A stretch of DNA of 63,726 bases from Streptomyces blattellae (GTDB lineage Bacteria; Actinomycetota; Actinomycetes; Streptomycetales; Streptomycetaceae). The stretch is taken from assembly GCF_009709555.1 (NCBI RefSeq), contig NZ_WJBG01000174.1, positions 1 through 63,726 on the forward strand, written 5' to 3'. Positions within the stretch are counted from its first letter, which is position 1. Every line of letters starts with the position of its first letter. This document shows positions 1 to 7,552 of this stretch, piece by piece. Both the position numbers and the translations under genes were made by a program. Under the pieces are notes generated by a model. It saw only the letters and a list, made by a program, of their open reading frames with translations. It did no database searches and was not told the DNA's origin.

Positions 1-1119
1 GTCGACCCCGCCCGACCTGCTCAGGGCGGCCGGACCGGACACCTCGACCGGCAGCCGGTCCGCCTGGTCTGTCTGGGCCGTCGCTAGGGCGACGCTCTCC
101 CGTTCTTCTCGGCTCGCCGCGGCGATGACCGCGGCCCACGCGGTCGCCTCGGCCCGCTCCGGGTCACCCGTCGCCCGCAGTTCGGCGTCGAGCGTACGGT
201 CGTACAGGACCCGGTCGTAGAAGACGTCCAGGTAGCTCAGCGCGTTGTGGATGCTGGTCTGGCGCCACATCAGCCGGGTGGTGGGGGAGGCCCAGCGCGG
301 CCGGGCCAGCCGGAGCGAGCGACGGGTGAGGACGTCGTCCAGTTCGCGCTCCAGCGGGGCGAGGCGCGCGTACGTCCGCCAGGACAGCAGCCACCGCGTC
401 AGCCGGGGCCCGGCCAGCGGGATCAGGACGCCGGCGGAGACGACGAACGCCCCCAGGCCCGCCGCCGCGCGTGAGACGTTCGTGTCGAGCGTGGTCCAGT
501 CCTGCCCGAACCAGCGGCCGGTCACGGCGGCCAGCTTGGACAGGCTGTAGCCCGAGGCGCACAGCGTGCCCAGGCCCAGGGTGACCAGCCCGGCCCGCAG
601 CCAGCCGTGCACCTGGCGGGCCCAGCGCAGCGAGGAGACCGTGGTCACGCTGACGGCGGTGAGGTGCCCGACCAGGTACAGCACGATCATCTCGGCGATG
701 AACGGCGTCGTCGCGTAGTAGGTGTCCAGGTCGGTGCGGCGCTCCACGGGGGCGTCGCCCAGGGCGAACGACACCGCGATGCCGATGACCACGAGCGCGT
801 AGGCGAGGATCCAGCGGCGTGCGGTCACCGCCACGCGCGGCCCGCCCCGCCAGCACACGACCAGCACCTGGGAGGCGGCGCTGTACGCGGTGATGGCCGC
901 GTACGTCATCGGCGCGGCGAGGTTGGGGATGCCGCTGACGCGGTTGACCGTGCCTACGGTGGGCGGGGCCCCGAGGAAGAAGCACAGGCCGGCCAGGCCC
1001 AGTACCGCGCAGATCGCGCGCAGGTAGGGGTCCCGCCGGTGGCGGATCAGGTCGGGCGCCTTCACCGCCAGACCGAGCCACAGCACACCGCAGCTGATGT
1101 AGTTGACCAGACCGCTCAT
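1..1119 (-). CDS. MAB_1171c/DUF6545-like polytopic membrane protein (3' end outside window)
   Basis: The frame is open from an ATG at 1119 down to the window edge, giving 373 visible codons without a stop. The N-terminus (MSGLVNYISCGVLWLGLAVK) leads into about seven hydrophobic segments within the first 230 residues, followed by a hydrophilic cytoplasmic tail rich in Arg and Glu. This organisation, and the pairing with a small ImmA/IrrE-like protein, matches the MAB_1171c putative transporter family (DUF6545) of actinobacteria. Its ATG overlaps the TGA of the upstream gene (ATGA), so the two are translationally coupled. Substrate and function are unknown even for the family. The family assignment rests on recalled pattern and context. 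Confidence 0.72.
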   Translation of the reverse strand, partial: MSGLVNYISCGVLWLGLAVKAPDLIRHRRDPYLRAICAVLGLAGLCFFLGAPPTVGTVNRVSGIPNLAAPMTYAAITAYSAASQVLVVCWRGGPRVAVTARRWILAYALVVIGIAVSFALGDAPVERRTDLDTYYATTPFIAEMIVLYLVGHLTAVSVTTVSSLRWARQVHGWLRAGLVTLGLGTLCASGYSLSKLAAVTGRWFGQDWTTLDTNVSRAAAGLGAFVVSAGVLIPLAGPRLTRWLLSWRTYARLAPLERELDDVLTRRSLRLARPRWASPTTRLMWRQTSIHNALSYLDVFYDRVLYDRTLDAELRATGDPERAEATAWAAVIAAASREERESVALATAQTDQADRLPVEVSGPAALSRSGGVD

Positions 1120-1652
1120 CCGCGGGTCCCGCGGTAGTTGAGTGCGGCCCCTATCCGGCCGGCCAGCCCCTGCGGGCCGTCGCCGCCGCCGGCGGGTGGC
1201 GCGGGGTCCGGCGGTGCCGCCATCAGAGCGCGCAGCCGACGGCCCATCAGCATGCCGAACCGGTCGGCCTCCTGCTCGTCGGCGAGGCAGAAGTCGGTCC
1301 GCAGCGCGGCGGGCCCGCCGGCGGCGGCATGTGACGGCTCCGGCTGCTCCGACGACTCCGACGGCTCCTGGCTCATGTGCCACACCTCGTGACAGAAGAT
1401 CACGATCTGGTGCCATACGGCGGCCCGCTTGTCGACGACGATGTCGTCCTGCGTCTCGCGGTTCAGCCACAGCCCGCTGGCGGTGTGGGGCGGGAAGACC
1501 TCCCGGTGCAGGACGACCTCGCGGCCCCGCCACTCGCTGACGGAGGCGACGAGCGCGGCCAGCAGGGCCTCGGGGTCGGCCGGGACGGGAACCCGGATCG
1601 GGGCGATGAGGGCGTCGGCGAGCCGACGCATCTCCTTCTTCGTACGCACCAT
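1116..1652 (-). CDS. ImmA/IrrE-like zinc metallopeptidase (putative toxin/regulatory protease)
   Basis: 178 aa. A zinc-binding helix HEVWH (in IFCHEVWHMSQEP) is followed about 45 residues later by an acidic segment (LADEQEADRFGML) that should supply the third ligand, as in ImmA/IrrE (peptidase M78) proteins. These usually cleave a cognate repressor, and in Streptomyces they are often annotated as a toxin component. The stop codon overlaps the start of the membrane protein downstream (ATGA). No XRE partner is visible upstream, because the next gene on that side is the divergent arabinofuranosidase. Start is ATG at 1652. What it cleaves cannot be told. Confidence 0.7.
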   Translation of the reverse strand: MVRTKKEMRRLADALIAPIRVPVPADPEALLAALVASVSEWRGREVVLHREVFPPHTASGLWLNRETQDDIVVDKRAAVWHQIVIFCHEVWHMSQEPSESSEQPEPSHAAAGGPAALRTDFCLADEQEADRFGMLMGRRLRALMAAPPDPAPPAGGGDGPQGLAGRIGAALNYRGTRG

Positions 1653-1917
1653 TCTTCCCCGGAGTTGTCTCGTCGTGGCACGCCCGGCCGTTCGACAGCT
1701 TGTCCGAGGTTACGCGCCCGGAACTGTCCACGTCATGCGATCGGCCGGCCGTTGTCCCACGGGCAACGACCGCCATGACTCAAAAGTGCTGGACCGAGTG
1801 GTGCCCAGACCATTGACGCGGAAGCACTTCGGTTTTTACCGTCCCGTTCGAAGTTACGAGCACAATTCAAAATATCGAACAGTCACAGCCGCACCCACGT
1901 CCGCACGAAAGGACCCC
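1653..1917. promoter_or_regulatory. Divergent promoter region with GTTCG-N25-CGAAC operator
   Basis: This interval separates the divergent protease and arabinofuranosidase genes. It is AT-rich near 1830-1880. GTTCG at 1846-1850 and CGAAC at 1876-1880 form inverted half-sites exactly 25 bases apart. The same arrangement with the same spacing occurs in the promoter of the IclR gene at 5858-5892, with partly matching inner sequence. The site lies about 40 bases upstream of the arabinofuranosidase start. A GAAAGGA ribosome-binding site precedes the ATG at 1918. Confidence 0.5.
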
Positions 1918-3432
1918 ATGCGCACCGCCCGCTTCACCCTCGACCCCGCCTTCACCATCGGCGAGGTCAACCCCCGTGTCTTCGGCTCGTTCGTGGAACA
2001 CCTCGGCCGCTGCGTCTACACCGGCATCCACGAACCGGACCACCCCACCGCCGACGCCGAAGGCCTCCGCACGGACGTCCTCGACCTCGTCCGCGAACTC
2101 GGCGTCACAGCCATCCGCTACCCCGGCGGCAACTTCGTCTCGGGCTACAAGTGGGAGGACTCGGTGGGCCCCGCGGAGGACCGCCCCCGGCGCCTGGACC
2201 TGGCCTGGCACTCCACGGAGCCGAACCGCTTCGGCCTGTCCGAGTACATCGACTTCCTCCGCAAGATCGGCCCTCAGGCCGAACCCATGATGGCCGTCAA
2301 CCTCGGCACCCGAGGCGTCGCGGAGGCGCTGGAACTCCAGGAGTACGCCAACCACCCCTCCGGAACCGCCCTCTCCGAACAGCGCATCGCCCACGGCGAC
2401 AAGGACCCCTTCGGCATCAGACTCTGGTGCCTCGGCAACGAGATGGACGGCCCCTGGCAGACCGGCCACAAGACCGCCGAGGAATACGGCCGCATCGCGG
2501 CCGAAACGGCCCGCGCGATGCGCCAGATCGACCCGGCCGTCGAACTCGTCGCCTGCGGCAGCTCCGGCCAGTCCATGCCCACCTTCGCCGAGTGGGAGGC
2601 GACAGTGCTCAAGGAGACGTACGACCTGGTCGACTACGTCTCCCTGCACGCCTACTACGAGCCCCACGACGGCGACATCGACTCCTTCCTCGCCTCGGCC
2701 GTGGACATGGAGTCCTTCATCGAGAACGTCGTCGCGACCTGCGACCACGTCGGCGCCCGCCTGAAGTCCAAGAAGAAGATCAACCTCTCCTTCGACGAGT
2801 GGAACGTCTGGTACCTCTCGCGCTGGGCGGAGCACGCCAAGACGATCGAGCGGGACGACTGGCCCGAGGCCCCCCGTCTCCTGGAGGACAACTACAGCGT
2901 CACCGACGCCGTGGTCTTCGGCTCGCTCCTCATCGCCCTGCTCCGCCACGCGGACCGCGTCACCGTCGCCTGCCTCGCCCAACTCGTCAACGTCATCGCG
3001 CCGATCATGACGGAGCCGGGCGGCCCGGCATGGCGGCAGACGACGTTCTTCCCGTTCGCGCAGGCGTCGAAGTACGGACGCGGAAAGGTCCTGGACGTAC
3101 GGGTGGACTCACCGACGTACGAGACGGACAAGTACGGCGAGGCCGATCTGCTGCACGCCACCGCCGTACGCGCCGAGGACGGTTCGCTCACCGTGTTCGC
3201 GGTGAACCGCAGCCGCACCGACGCCCTCCCGCTCGAAGTCGCGCTGAACGGCCTGGACTTGACGTCCGTCGTCGAGCACACCGCGCTCGCGGACGCCGAC
3301 CCGGACGCCCGCAACACCCTCGCCGACCCCGACCGCGTCACCCCGCACCCGGTCGAGGGCACAGCCCTCACGGACGACACCCTCACCGCCGCACTGGAAC
3401 CACTGTCCTGGAACGTGATCCGGCTGCGTTAG
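1918..3432 (+). CDS. GH51 alpha-L-arabinofuranosidase (intracellular)
   Basis: 504 aa with no signal peptide, so it probably acts in the cytoplasm on imported arabino-oligosaccharides, releasing L-arabinose from the non-reducing end. The GH51 catalytic residues are both visible: the acid/base Glu in GNEMDGPWQ (residue 175) and the nucleophile Glu in SFDEWNVWYLS (residue 294). These are the same positions as in the well-studied Geobacillus enzyme. The N-terminal barrel (PRVFGSFVEHLGRCVYTGI; IRYPGGNFVSGYKWED) and the C-terminal beta-sandwich are both present. I chose the ATG at 1918 because a strong GAAAGGA site precedes it. The frame is open further upstream, but that part is not protein-like. 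Probably controlled by the IclR regulator at 5062. Confidence 0.93.
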   Translation: MRTARFTLDPAFTIGEVNPRVFGSFVEHLGRCVYTGIHEPDHPTADAEGLRTDVLDLVRELGVTAIRYPGGNFVSGYKWEDSVGPAEDRPRRLDLAWHSTEPNRFGLSEYIDFLRKIGPQAEPMMAVNLGTRGVAEALELQEYANHPSGTALSEQRIAHGDKDPFGIRLWCLGNEMDGPWQTGHKTAEEYGRIAAETARAMRQIDPAVELVACGSSGQSMPTFAEWEATVLKETYDLVDYVSLHAYYEPHDGDIDSFLASAVDMESFIENVVATCDHVGARLKSKKKINLSFDEWNVWYLSRWAEHAKTIERDDWPEAPRLLEDNYSVTDAVVFGSLLIALLRHADRVTVACLAQLVNVIAPIMTEPGGPAWRQTTFFPFAQASKYGRGKVLDVRVDSPTYETDKYGEADLLHATAVRAEDGSLTVFAVNRSRTDALPLEVALNGLDLTSVVEHTALADADPDARNTLADPDRVTPHPVEGTALTDDTLTAALEPLSWNVIRLR

Positions 3433-3465
3433 GGCCTGTCCGGCGGGAGCGGTGACAATGGGGGT

Positions 3466-3924
3466 ATGAGGATCTCGGCACGGGCGGACTACGCGGTACG
3501 GGCGGCACTTGAGCTGGCCGTGCATCATGAGGACGGCCCGGTGAAGGCGGAGGCCATCGCCACCGTCCAGGACATCCCGCACAAGTTCCTGGAGGGCATC
3601 CTCGGCGACCTCCGCCGCGCCGGACTGGTCGACAGCCGGCGCGGCGGCAGCGGCGGTTACCGGCTGGCCCGGGACGCGGCGGAGATCACCGTCGCCGACG
3701 TGATCCGGGCCGTCGACGGACCCATCGTGTCCGTGCGCGGGGTCCGTCCCACCGGCCTGTCCTACGCCGGGTCCGCCGAGCCGCTGCTCCCGCTGTGGAT
3801 CGCCCTGCGCGCCAACGTCCGCCGGATCCTGGAGGGCGTCACCATCGCGGACATCGCGGCGGACGCCCTGCCGGTGGCGGTGAAGGAGCTGGCGGCCGAA
3901 CCGGCGGCATGGGAGAACCCGTAG
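3466..3924 (+). CDS. Rrf2-family transcriptional regulator without cysteines
   Basis: 152 aa. The N-terminus MRISARADYAVRAALELAV and the wing RRGGSGGYRLARDAAEITVADVI are typical Rrf2 winged-helix features. The protein contains no cysteine at all, so it cannot carry the Fe-S cluster of IscR/NsrR/RsrR and belongs with CymR-like, cluster-free members. It starts 33 bases after the arabinofuranosidase stop, in the same direction, but is followed by a strong terminator rather than a target operon. Its regulon cannot be inferred. Confidence 0.87.
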   Translation: MRISARADYAVRAALELAVHHEDGPVKAEAIATVQDIPHKFLEGILGDLRRAGLVDSRRGGSGGYRLARDAAEITVADVIRAVDGPIVSVRGVRPTGLSYAGSAEPLLPLWIALRANVRRILEGVTIADIAADALPVAVKELAAEPAAWENP

Positions 3925-4216
3925 AGCTTCACAACCCGCTCACGCCGTTCTCGGATTGAGGTGGCAGCGGCCAAAGCCATGGCCCGGCCCGGGTGATGCG
4001 TGGTAGACGCCTGATCGTCTGCTCGGGCCACGAGCGGGACGCCAGCGCCGCCGTCCCGACTCCCCTCCCGGAGCGAGGGGAGTCGGACATCGGCAGTCCC
4101 ATGACTTCTGCCGCACGCCGGGGACGTGATGGGGCGGCCTGCCCGTTGCCTTTTCCGTGGCCCCGCAATGGGGCGCCTGGCCCCCGGGGCCGGTATGGCT
4201 GTGTGCCACCCCCCGG
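3925..4216. other. Intergenic region between convergent genes
   Basis: 292 bases between the Rrf2 gene (plus) and the SMP-30 gene (minus). Apart from the hairpin at 4056-4086 I see no gene, promoter or repeat here. Short open frames are not protein-like. Confidence 0.5.
4056..4086. terminator. Strong bidirectional hairpin terminator
   Basis: A perfect 12-bp stem: CCGACTCCCCTC at 4056-4067 pairs with GAGGGGAGTCGG at 4075-4086, with a 7-base loop. It lies between the convergent rrf2-like and SMP-30 genes and can terminate both. As is usual in Streptomyces there is no long U tract. Confidence 0.8.
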
Positions 4217-5065
4217 TCAGCCGGCGAACGGCGGCTGCTCCAGCCCCTTGCCCACCCCCGGAACCACCAGCAGCGAACCCGCCACCGGGTGCGGGGAGGC
4301 CAGTCCCACGCGTGCCGTCGTGATGTACAGGTCGGTGAGGTTGGTGCCGCCGAACGCGCAGGCCGTGATGCGTGGCGTCGGCAGGTCGAGCACGCGGTCC
4401 AGGCCGCCGTCCGGCGTGTAACGGCGCACTGCCGCGCCGTCCCACAGGGCCACCCACACGCAGCCGTCGGCGTCCACCGTGAGGCCGTCGGGAAAGCCGG
4501 CGCCGTCCTCGATCTCGGCGAAGGGGCGCCGGTTGCGGGCCCGCCCGTTCTCGAAGTCGAAGACGTCGATACGCCGGGTCGGCGTGTCGACGTAGTACAT
4601 GAGCCGTCCGTCGGGGCTCCAGCCCGTGCCGTTGCTGACGGTCACGTCGTCGAGGACGACCTCGGCCGAGCCGTCACCGGTGACGCGGGACAGGGTGCCG
4701 CCGCCCGGCGCCTCGTCGTAGCGCATGGTGCCGGCCCAGAGGGAGCCGTCGGGCGCGACGGCGGCGTCGTTGGCGCGGCGGCCGGGGACGCGTTCGCGGT
4801 GCAGCCAGCGGAAGGCTCCGTCGCCGTCCAGGAGGCCCACGCCGTCCACGAGATTGAGGACGAGTCCTCCGCCGGCGCGCGGCTTGGCGGCACCCACGTG
4901 CTGGTCCAGGACACGGATCGAACGCCGGCCCGTCGCGGGGTCGTAGGTGTGCACCCGCGCCCCGAGGATGTCGATCCAGATCAGCCGCCCGGCCGCCGCG
5001 TCCCAGGTCGGCCCCTCGCCGAGGGTCGCCTCGGCCCGCACCGCCACCTCGTACCGGTTCGTCAT
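4217..5065 (-). CDS. SMP-30/gluconolactonase/LRE family sugar lactonase
   Basis: 282 aa, a six-bladed beta-propeller lactonase. The metal-binding Glu lies in LGEGPTW (residue 17), the Asn in SNGTGWSPDGRLMYYVD and the Asp in GFPDGLTVDADG, so the active site looks complete. The family hydrolyses aldonolactones. Next to an arabinofuranosidase and an IclR regulator, L-arabinono-1,4-lactone is a sensible substrate (inference), which would give an oxidative arabinose route. The ATG at 5065 overlaps the TGA of the upstream iclR gene (ATGA), so both are made from one transcript. Cytoplasmic, no signal peptide. Confidence 0.88.
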   Translation of the reverse strand: MTNRYEVAVRAEATLGEGPTWDAAAGRLIWIDILGARVHTYDPATGRRSIRVLDQHVGAAKPRAGGGLVLNLVDGVGLLDGDGAFRWLHRERVPGRRANDAAVAPDGSLWAGTMRYDEAPGGGTLSRVTGDGSAEVVLDDVTVSNGTGWSPDGRLMYYVDTPTRRIDVFDFENGRARNRRPFAEIEDGAGFPDGLTVDADGCVWVALWDGAAVRRYTPDGGLDRVLDLPTPRITACAFGGTNLTDLYITTARVGLASPHPVAGSLLVVPGVGKGLEQPPFAG

Positions 5066-5835
5066 CCCACACTCCGGTGACCGAGTCGCTCGGACAGTTC
5101 GACCGCGCCCTTGGCGGCGAGCTGCTCCAGCTCGCCGCGCCGCTCGTCGCTCCAGCGGATCATCGGCACGGAGATGGACAGCGCGGCGACGACCCGCCCG
5201 GTACGGTCCCGGACGGGCGCGGCGACGCAGGAGACGTCGGGGTTGGACTCCCGGCGCTCGACGGCGATCCCGCGCTCCCGGATCTCGGCGAGGGTCTCGC
5301 GCAGGACGGCCGGGTCGGTGATGCTGTTCGGGGTCATCGCGACCAGCCCGGCGCCGTCCGGGATGCGCGCGGTGAGTTCATGCTCGGGAAGGGAGGCGAG
5401 CAGCATCTTGCCGACGGAGGTGCAGTGCGCGGGCAGCCGGCGTCCGGCGGCGGAGACCATCCGCACGGCGTGCGTCGAGTCGACCTTGGCGATGTATATG
5501 ACGTCGGTGCCTTCGAGGATCGCCACATGCACGGTCTCGTCACAGGTCTCGGCGACCGACCGGGCGACCTGCTGCCCCTCGGCCGCGAGGTCCAGCTGCT
5601 CGGCGTACCGGCTGCCGAGCTGGTACGGCCGTACGCCGAGCCGGTACCGTCCCGGCTGGCCCGGTACCGGGACGATGTACGACCGCGCGGCGAGCGTGGT
5701 GACCAGCTCGTGCACGGTGGTGCGCGGCAGCTGCAGCTTGCGCACGATGTCGGGGGCGGAGAGCGTGCCGTCCCCGTCGAGGAAGAGCTCAAGAATGTCG
5801 AGAGCCCGGGTCACGGCAGGTACGAGACGTCCCAC
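5062..5835 (-). CDS. IclR-family transcriptional regulator of the arabinose locus
   Basis: 257 aa from a GTG at 5835, chosen because AGGGAGGGGG lies just upstream. A TTG 12 codons earlier is the only longer alternative. The N-terminal winged helix (TRALDILELFL; PRTTVHELVTTLAARSYI) and the C-terminal GAF-like effector domain with IclR signatures (HCTSVGKMLLASLPEHEL; SCVAAPVRDRTGRVVAALSIS) are complete. It is coupled to the SMP-30 lactonase. Its own promoter carries the GTTCG-N25-CGAAC element also found upstream of the GH51 gene, so autoregulation and control of the arabinofuranosidase are likely (inference). Confidence 0.9.
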   Translation of the reverse strand: MGRLVPAVTRALDILELFLDGDGTLSAPDIVRKLQLPRTTVHELVTTLAARSYIVPVPGQPGRYRLGVRPYQLGSRYAEQLDLAAEGQQVARSVAETCDETVHVAILEGTDVIYIAKVDSTHAVRMVSAAGRRLPAHCTSVGKMLLASLPEHELTARIPDGAGLVAMTPNSITDPAVLRETLAEIRERGIAVERRESNPDVSCVAAPVRDRTGRVVAALSISVPMIRWSDERRGELEQLAAKGAVELSERLGHRSVG

Positions 5836-5938
5836 GTCCGGCCCCCTCCCTTGATGTGTTCGAGATTTCAACAGTCGATCGGAATAACGAACACAGGTTA
5901 CTCAAGGTGTGTTTGCCTGGGCAATGGGCCCGCGCCGA
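5836..5938 (-). promoter_or_regulatory. iclR promoter with operator matching the GH51 promoter
   Basis: GTTCG at 5858-5862 and CGAAC at 5888-5892 are inverted half-sites 25 bases apart, extended here to GTGTTCG/CGAACAC. The element at 1846-1880 has identical spacing, and about half of the inner bases match once one site is reversed (GTTCGA.ATTT...TCG.AA shared). Confidence 0.5.
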
Positions 5939-7174
5939 TCACCCCCGTACCTCCCCGAGCCTCCCCCGTAACCGCTGCGCCCGCAGCACCAGCTCCAGTT
6001 CGAAGCGGCGGTCCGGGTCGTCGATCTCGTCGCCCCAGAGTTCGCGGATCTGGCGCAGGCGATAGCGGACGGTCTGGGGGTGGACGCCGAGGCGGGCCGC
6101 CACCTCGGGGGCCCCGCCCCGGGTCTCCAGCCAGGCCAGCAGGGTCTGGGCGAGCCGGCGGGCGTGGGTCGGGCCGCGGTGGGCGAGGGGCGCGAGGCAG
6201 CGCAGGGCGAGGTCGTCGAGGAGTTCCTCGGGCTGGAGGAGGACCAGGGCCTCGGTGTGTTCGGTGCAGTACAGGACGTCCCCGCAGGGCAGCAGGCGGC
6301 GTTCCATCAGGCGTACGGCCGCCTCCGCCCAGCGCAGTGACTTCGCGGCGTCCACCAGCGGTACCGGAGGGCCGATCGCGCCGGACCAGCCGGTCAGGGC
6401 ACGGCCGAGCAGTTCGGGGCGGCCGGCGGCGGCCGGTTCGGGGACGACCATGCGGGGCTGCTCGAACTCCATGTCGAGGAGGACGCCTTGTCCCACCGCG
6501 GGGGCCATGGCCTCCCGCGCGGGGCGCAGCAGCACGCCCACCGCGACCTTCTCCGGCAGCGGCCAGCCGATCCGGGCGGCCCGTTCGGCGAACGCGTCGG
6601 CCGGGTCACCGCGGTGGTGCTCGGCGAGCAGGAGCTCCATCAGGCGGCGTTGCAGCCTCAGCCGCTCTCCCGCCTGCCGCGCCGCCGCCTCCGCATAGCC
6701 CCGCACCGACTGGTCGACCAGGCCGTCGAGGTACTCGTAGCCCGCGTCGACCAGCTCGTACATCGCCGGGGGCGGGATCTCCACGCGCTGGCCGATCTCG
6801 GCGAAACGGCGCCAGGCCAGCCGTACGCCCATCCGGTAGATCGCCTGCAGCGAGTCCAGGCTGCGGCCGTTGAGACCCTCGCCACGCCCGAAGTCCTGGA
6901 AGACGCCCGGCGGTACGGTCGGGCGGCCCTCCGCGGTCTCCAGGTACTGGACGAAGACCTCGATGGCACGGCGGATGCCGACCATGGCCATCGGCTCGCC
7001 GGACTCGTCGAGGACGACGGGCAGATGGGGATACTCCCGGCGGATCTCACGGAGGATCTCCTCGGCCAGGTCGGGTGCCTCGGACATGGCGATCGCGGCG
7101 AAGCGGCGGACCTTCAGGCGCGGGACGTCGAGCCAGGCCGAGCGGGTGGAGAGGGCCGTTGAGCGAGCGGGCAC
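5939..7174 (-). CDS. PucR/CdaR-type transcriptional regulator
   Basis: 411 aa. The C-terminus contains the PucR-type helix-turn-helix LAWLETRGGAPEVAARLGVH followed by QTVRYRLRQIRELWGDE. The middle is a GGDEF-like fold typical of the family. The N-terminal third (ILREIRREYPHLPVVLDESG; FQDFGRGEGLNGRSLDSLQA) is an alpha-helical sensor region common in Streptomyces members. The start was taken at 7174; M30 (AMSEAPDL) is an alternative. It follows the small DUF2613-like gene in the same direction, 3 bases apart, so they share a transcript. The genes it controls are not known. Confidence 0.82.
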   Translation of the reverse strand: MPARSTALSTRSAWLDVPRLKVRRFAAIAMSEAPDLAEEILREIRREYPHLPVVLDESGEPMAMVGIRRAIEVFVQYLETAEGRPTVPPGVFQDFGRGEGLNGRSLDSLQAIYRMGVRLAWRRFAEIGQRVEIPPPAMYELVDAGYEYLDGLVDQSVRGYAEAAARQAGERLRLQRRLMELLLAEHHRGDPADAFAERAARIGWPLPEKVAVGVLLRPAREAMAPAVGQGVLLDMEFEQPRMVVPEPAAAGRPELLGRALTGWSGAIGPPVPLVDAAKSLRWAEAAVRLMERRLLPCGDVLYCTEHTEALVLLQPEELLDDLALRCLAPLAHRGPTHARRLAQTLLAWLETRGGAPEVAARLGVHPQTVRYRLRQIRELWGDEIDDPDRRFELELVLRAQRLRGRLGEVRG

Positions 7175-7177
7175 GGC

Positions 7178-7330
7178 TCAACTCCCCTGGCCGGCTTGCT
7201 CGTACGTGATCAGTGGGGAGTTCGGTTGGTCGGGGGTCGCCTCCAGGAGCGCGACGATGCCGAACGCGGCTCCGACGGCCACTGCGGCAGCCGCCGCCAC
7301 GGTGAGCGCTGCGGCGAGCAGTCTGGACAT
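7178..7330 (-). CDS. DUF2613-like small secreted/membrane peptide
   Basis: 50 aa, an easily missed gene with a good ribosome-binding site (GGAAAGG) 9 bases before the ATG at 7330. The sequence opens MSRLLAAALTVAAAAAVAVG, a single hydrophobic segment, and ends in a short polar tail (LEATPDQPNSPLITYEQAG). Size and layout fit DUF2613. In mycobacteria a DUF2613 gene sits beside aftD, and here an AftD homologue lies downstream on the other strand. That context is the main support. It is followed after 3 bases by the PucR-type regulator. Confidence 0.7.
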   Translation of the reverse strand: MSRLLAAALTVAAAAAVAVGAAFGIVALLEATPDQPNSPLITYEQAGQGS

Positions 7331-7349
7331 CTCGGGTCAGCCTTTCCGG

Positions 7350-7395
7350 TCATGTCTAGACACATCTAGATCTACTAGACCTGCTAGACCTACTC
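7350..7395. repeat. Four phased CTAGA repeats in a divergent promoter
   Basis: CTAGA occurs at 7356, 7366, 7375 and 7384, i.e. with 10, 9 and 9 base spacing, so on one face of the helix. CTAG is generally a rare tetramer in bacterial genomes. The cluster lies 20-60 bases upstream of the DUF2613-like gene and upstream of the DUF3068 promoter, and looks like an array of regulator half-sites. Confidence 0.6.
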
Positions 7396-7456
7396 GAAAG
7401 GTCGCCCGCACCCCTGCGCCGGTCCCGTCCGGCGACGGTTCAGTCTTTACTTTCCA

Positions 7457-7486
7457 TTGACACTCCGTCAAGGGTGCGCCTACGGT
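7457..7486 (+). promoter_or_regulatory. Sigma-70/HrdB-type promoter for DUF3068 gene
   Basis: A TTGACA box at 7457-7462, an 18-base spacer and TACGGT at 7481-7486 match a Streptomyces housekeeping promoter. The start codon follows at 7553, with GGAG at 7542. Confidence 0.6.
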
Positions 7487-7552
7487 TCCCGACGCAGACG
7501 GGTTGGCACGCGCACTGATCCCCAGCACGCCCCAAGCCTTTGGAGTGCCCGG

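Noticed and set aside
1429..1917. Longer N-terminus for the GH51 enzyme
   Set aside because: The extra 160 residues are not conserved-looking and run antisense over the metalloprotease gene; ATG 1918 has a strong site and gives the family's normal length.
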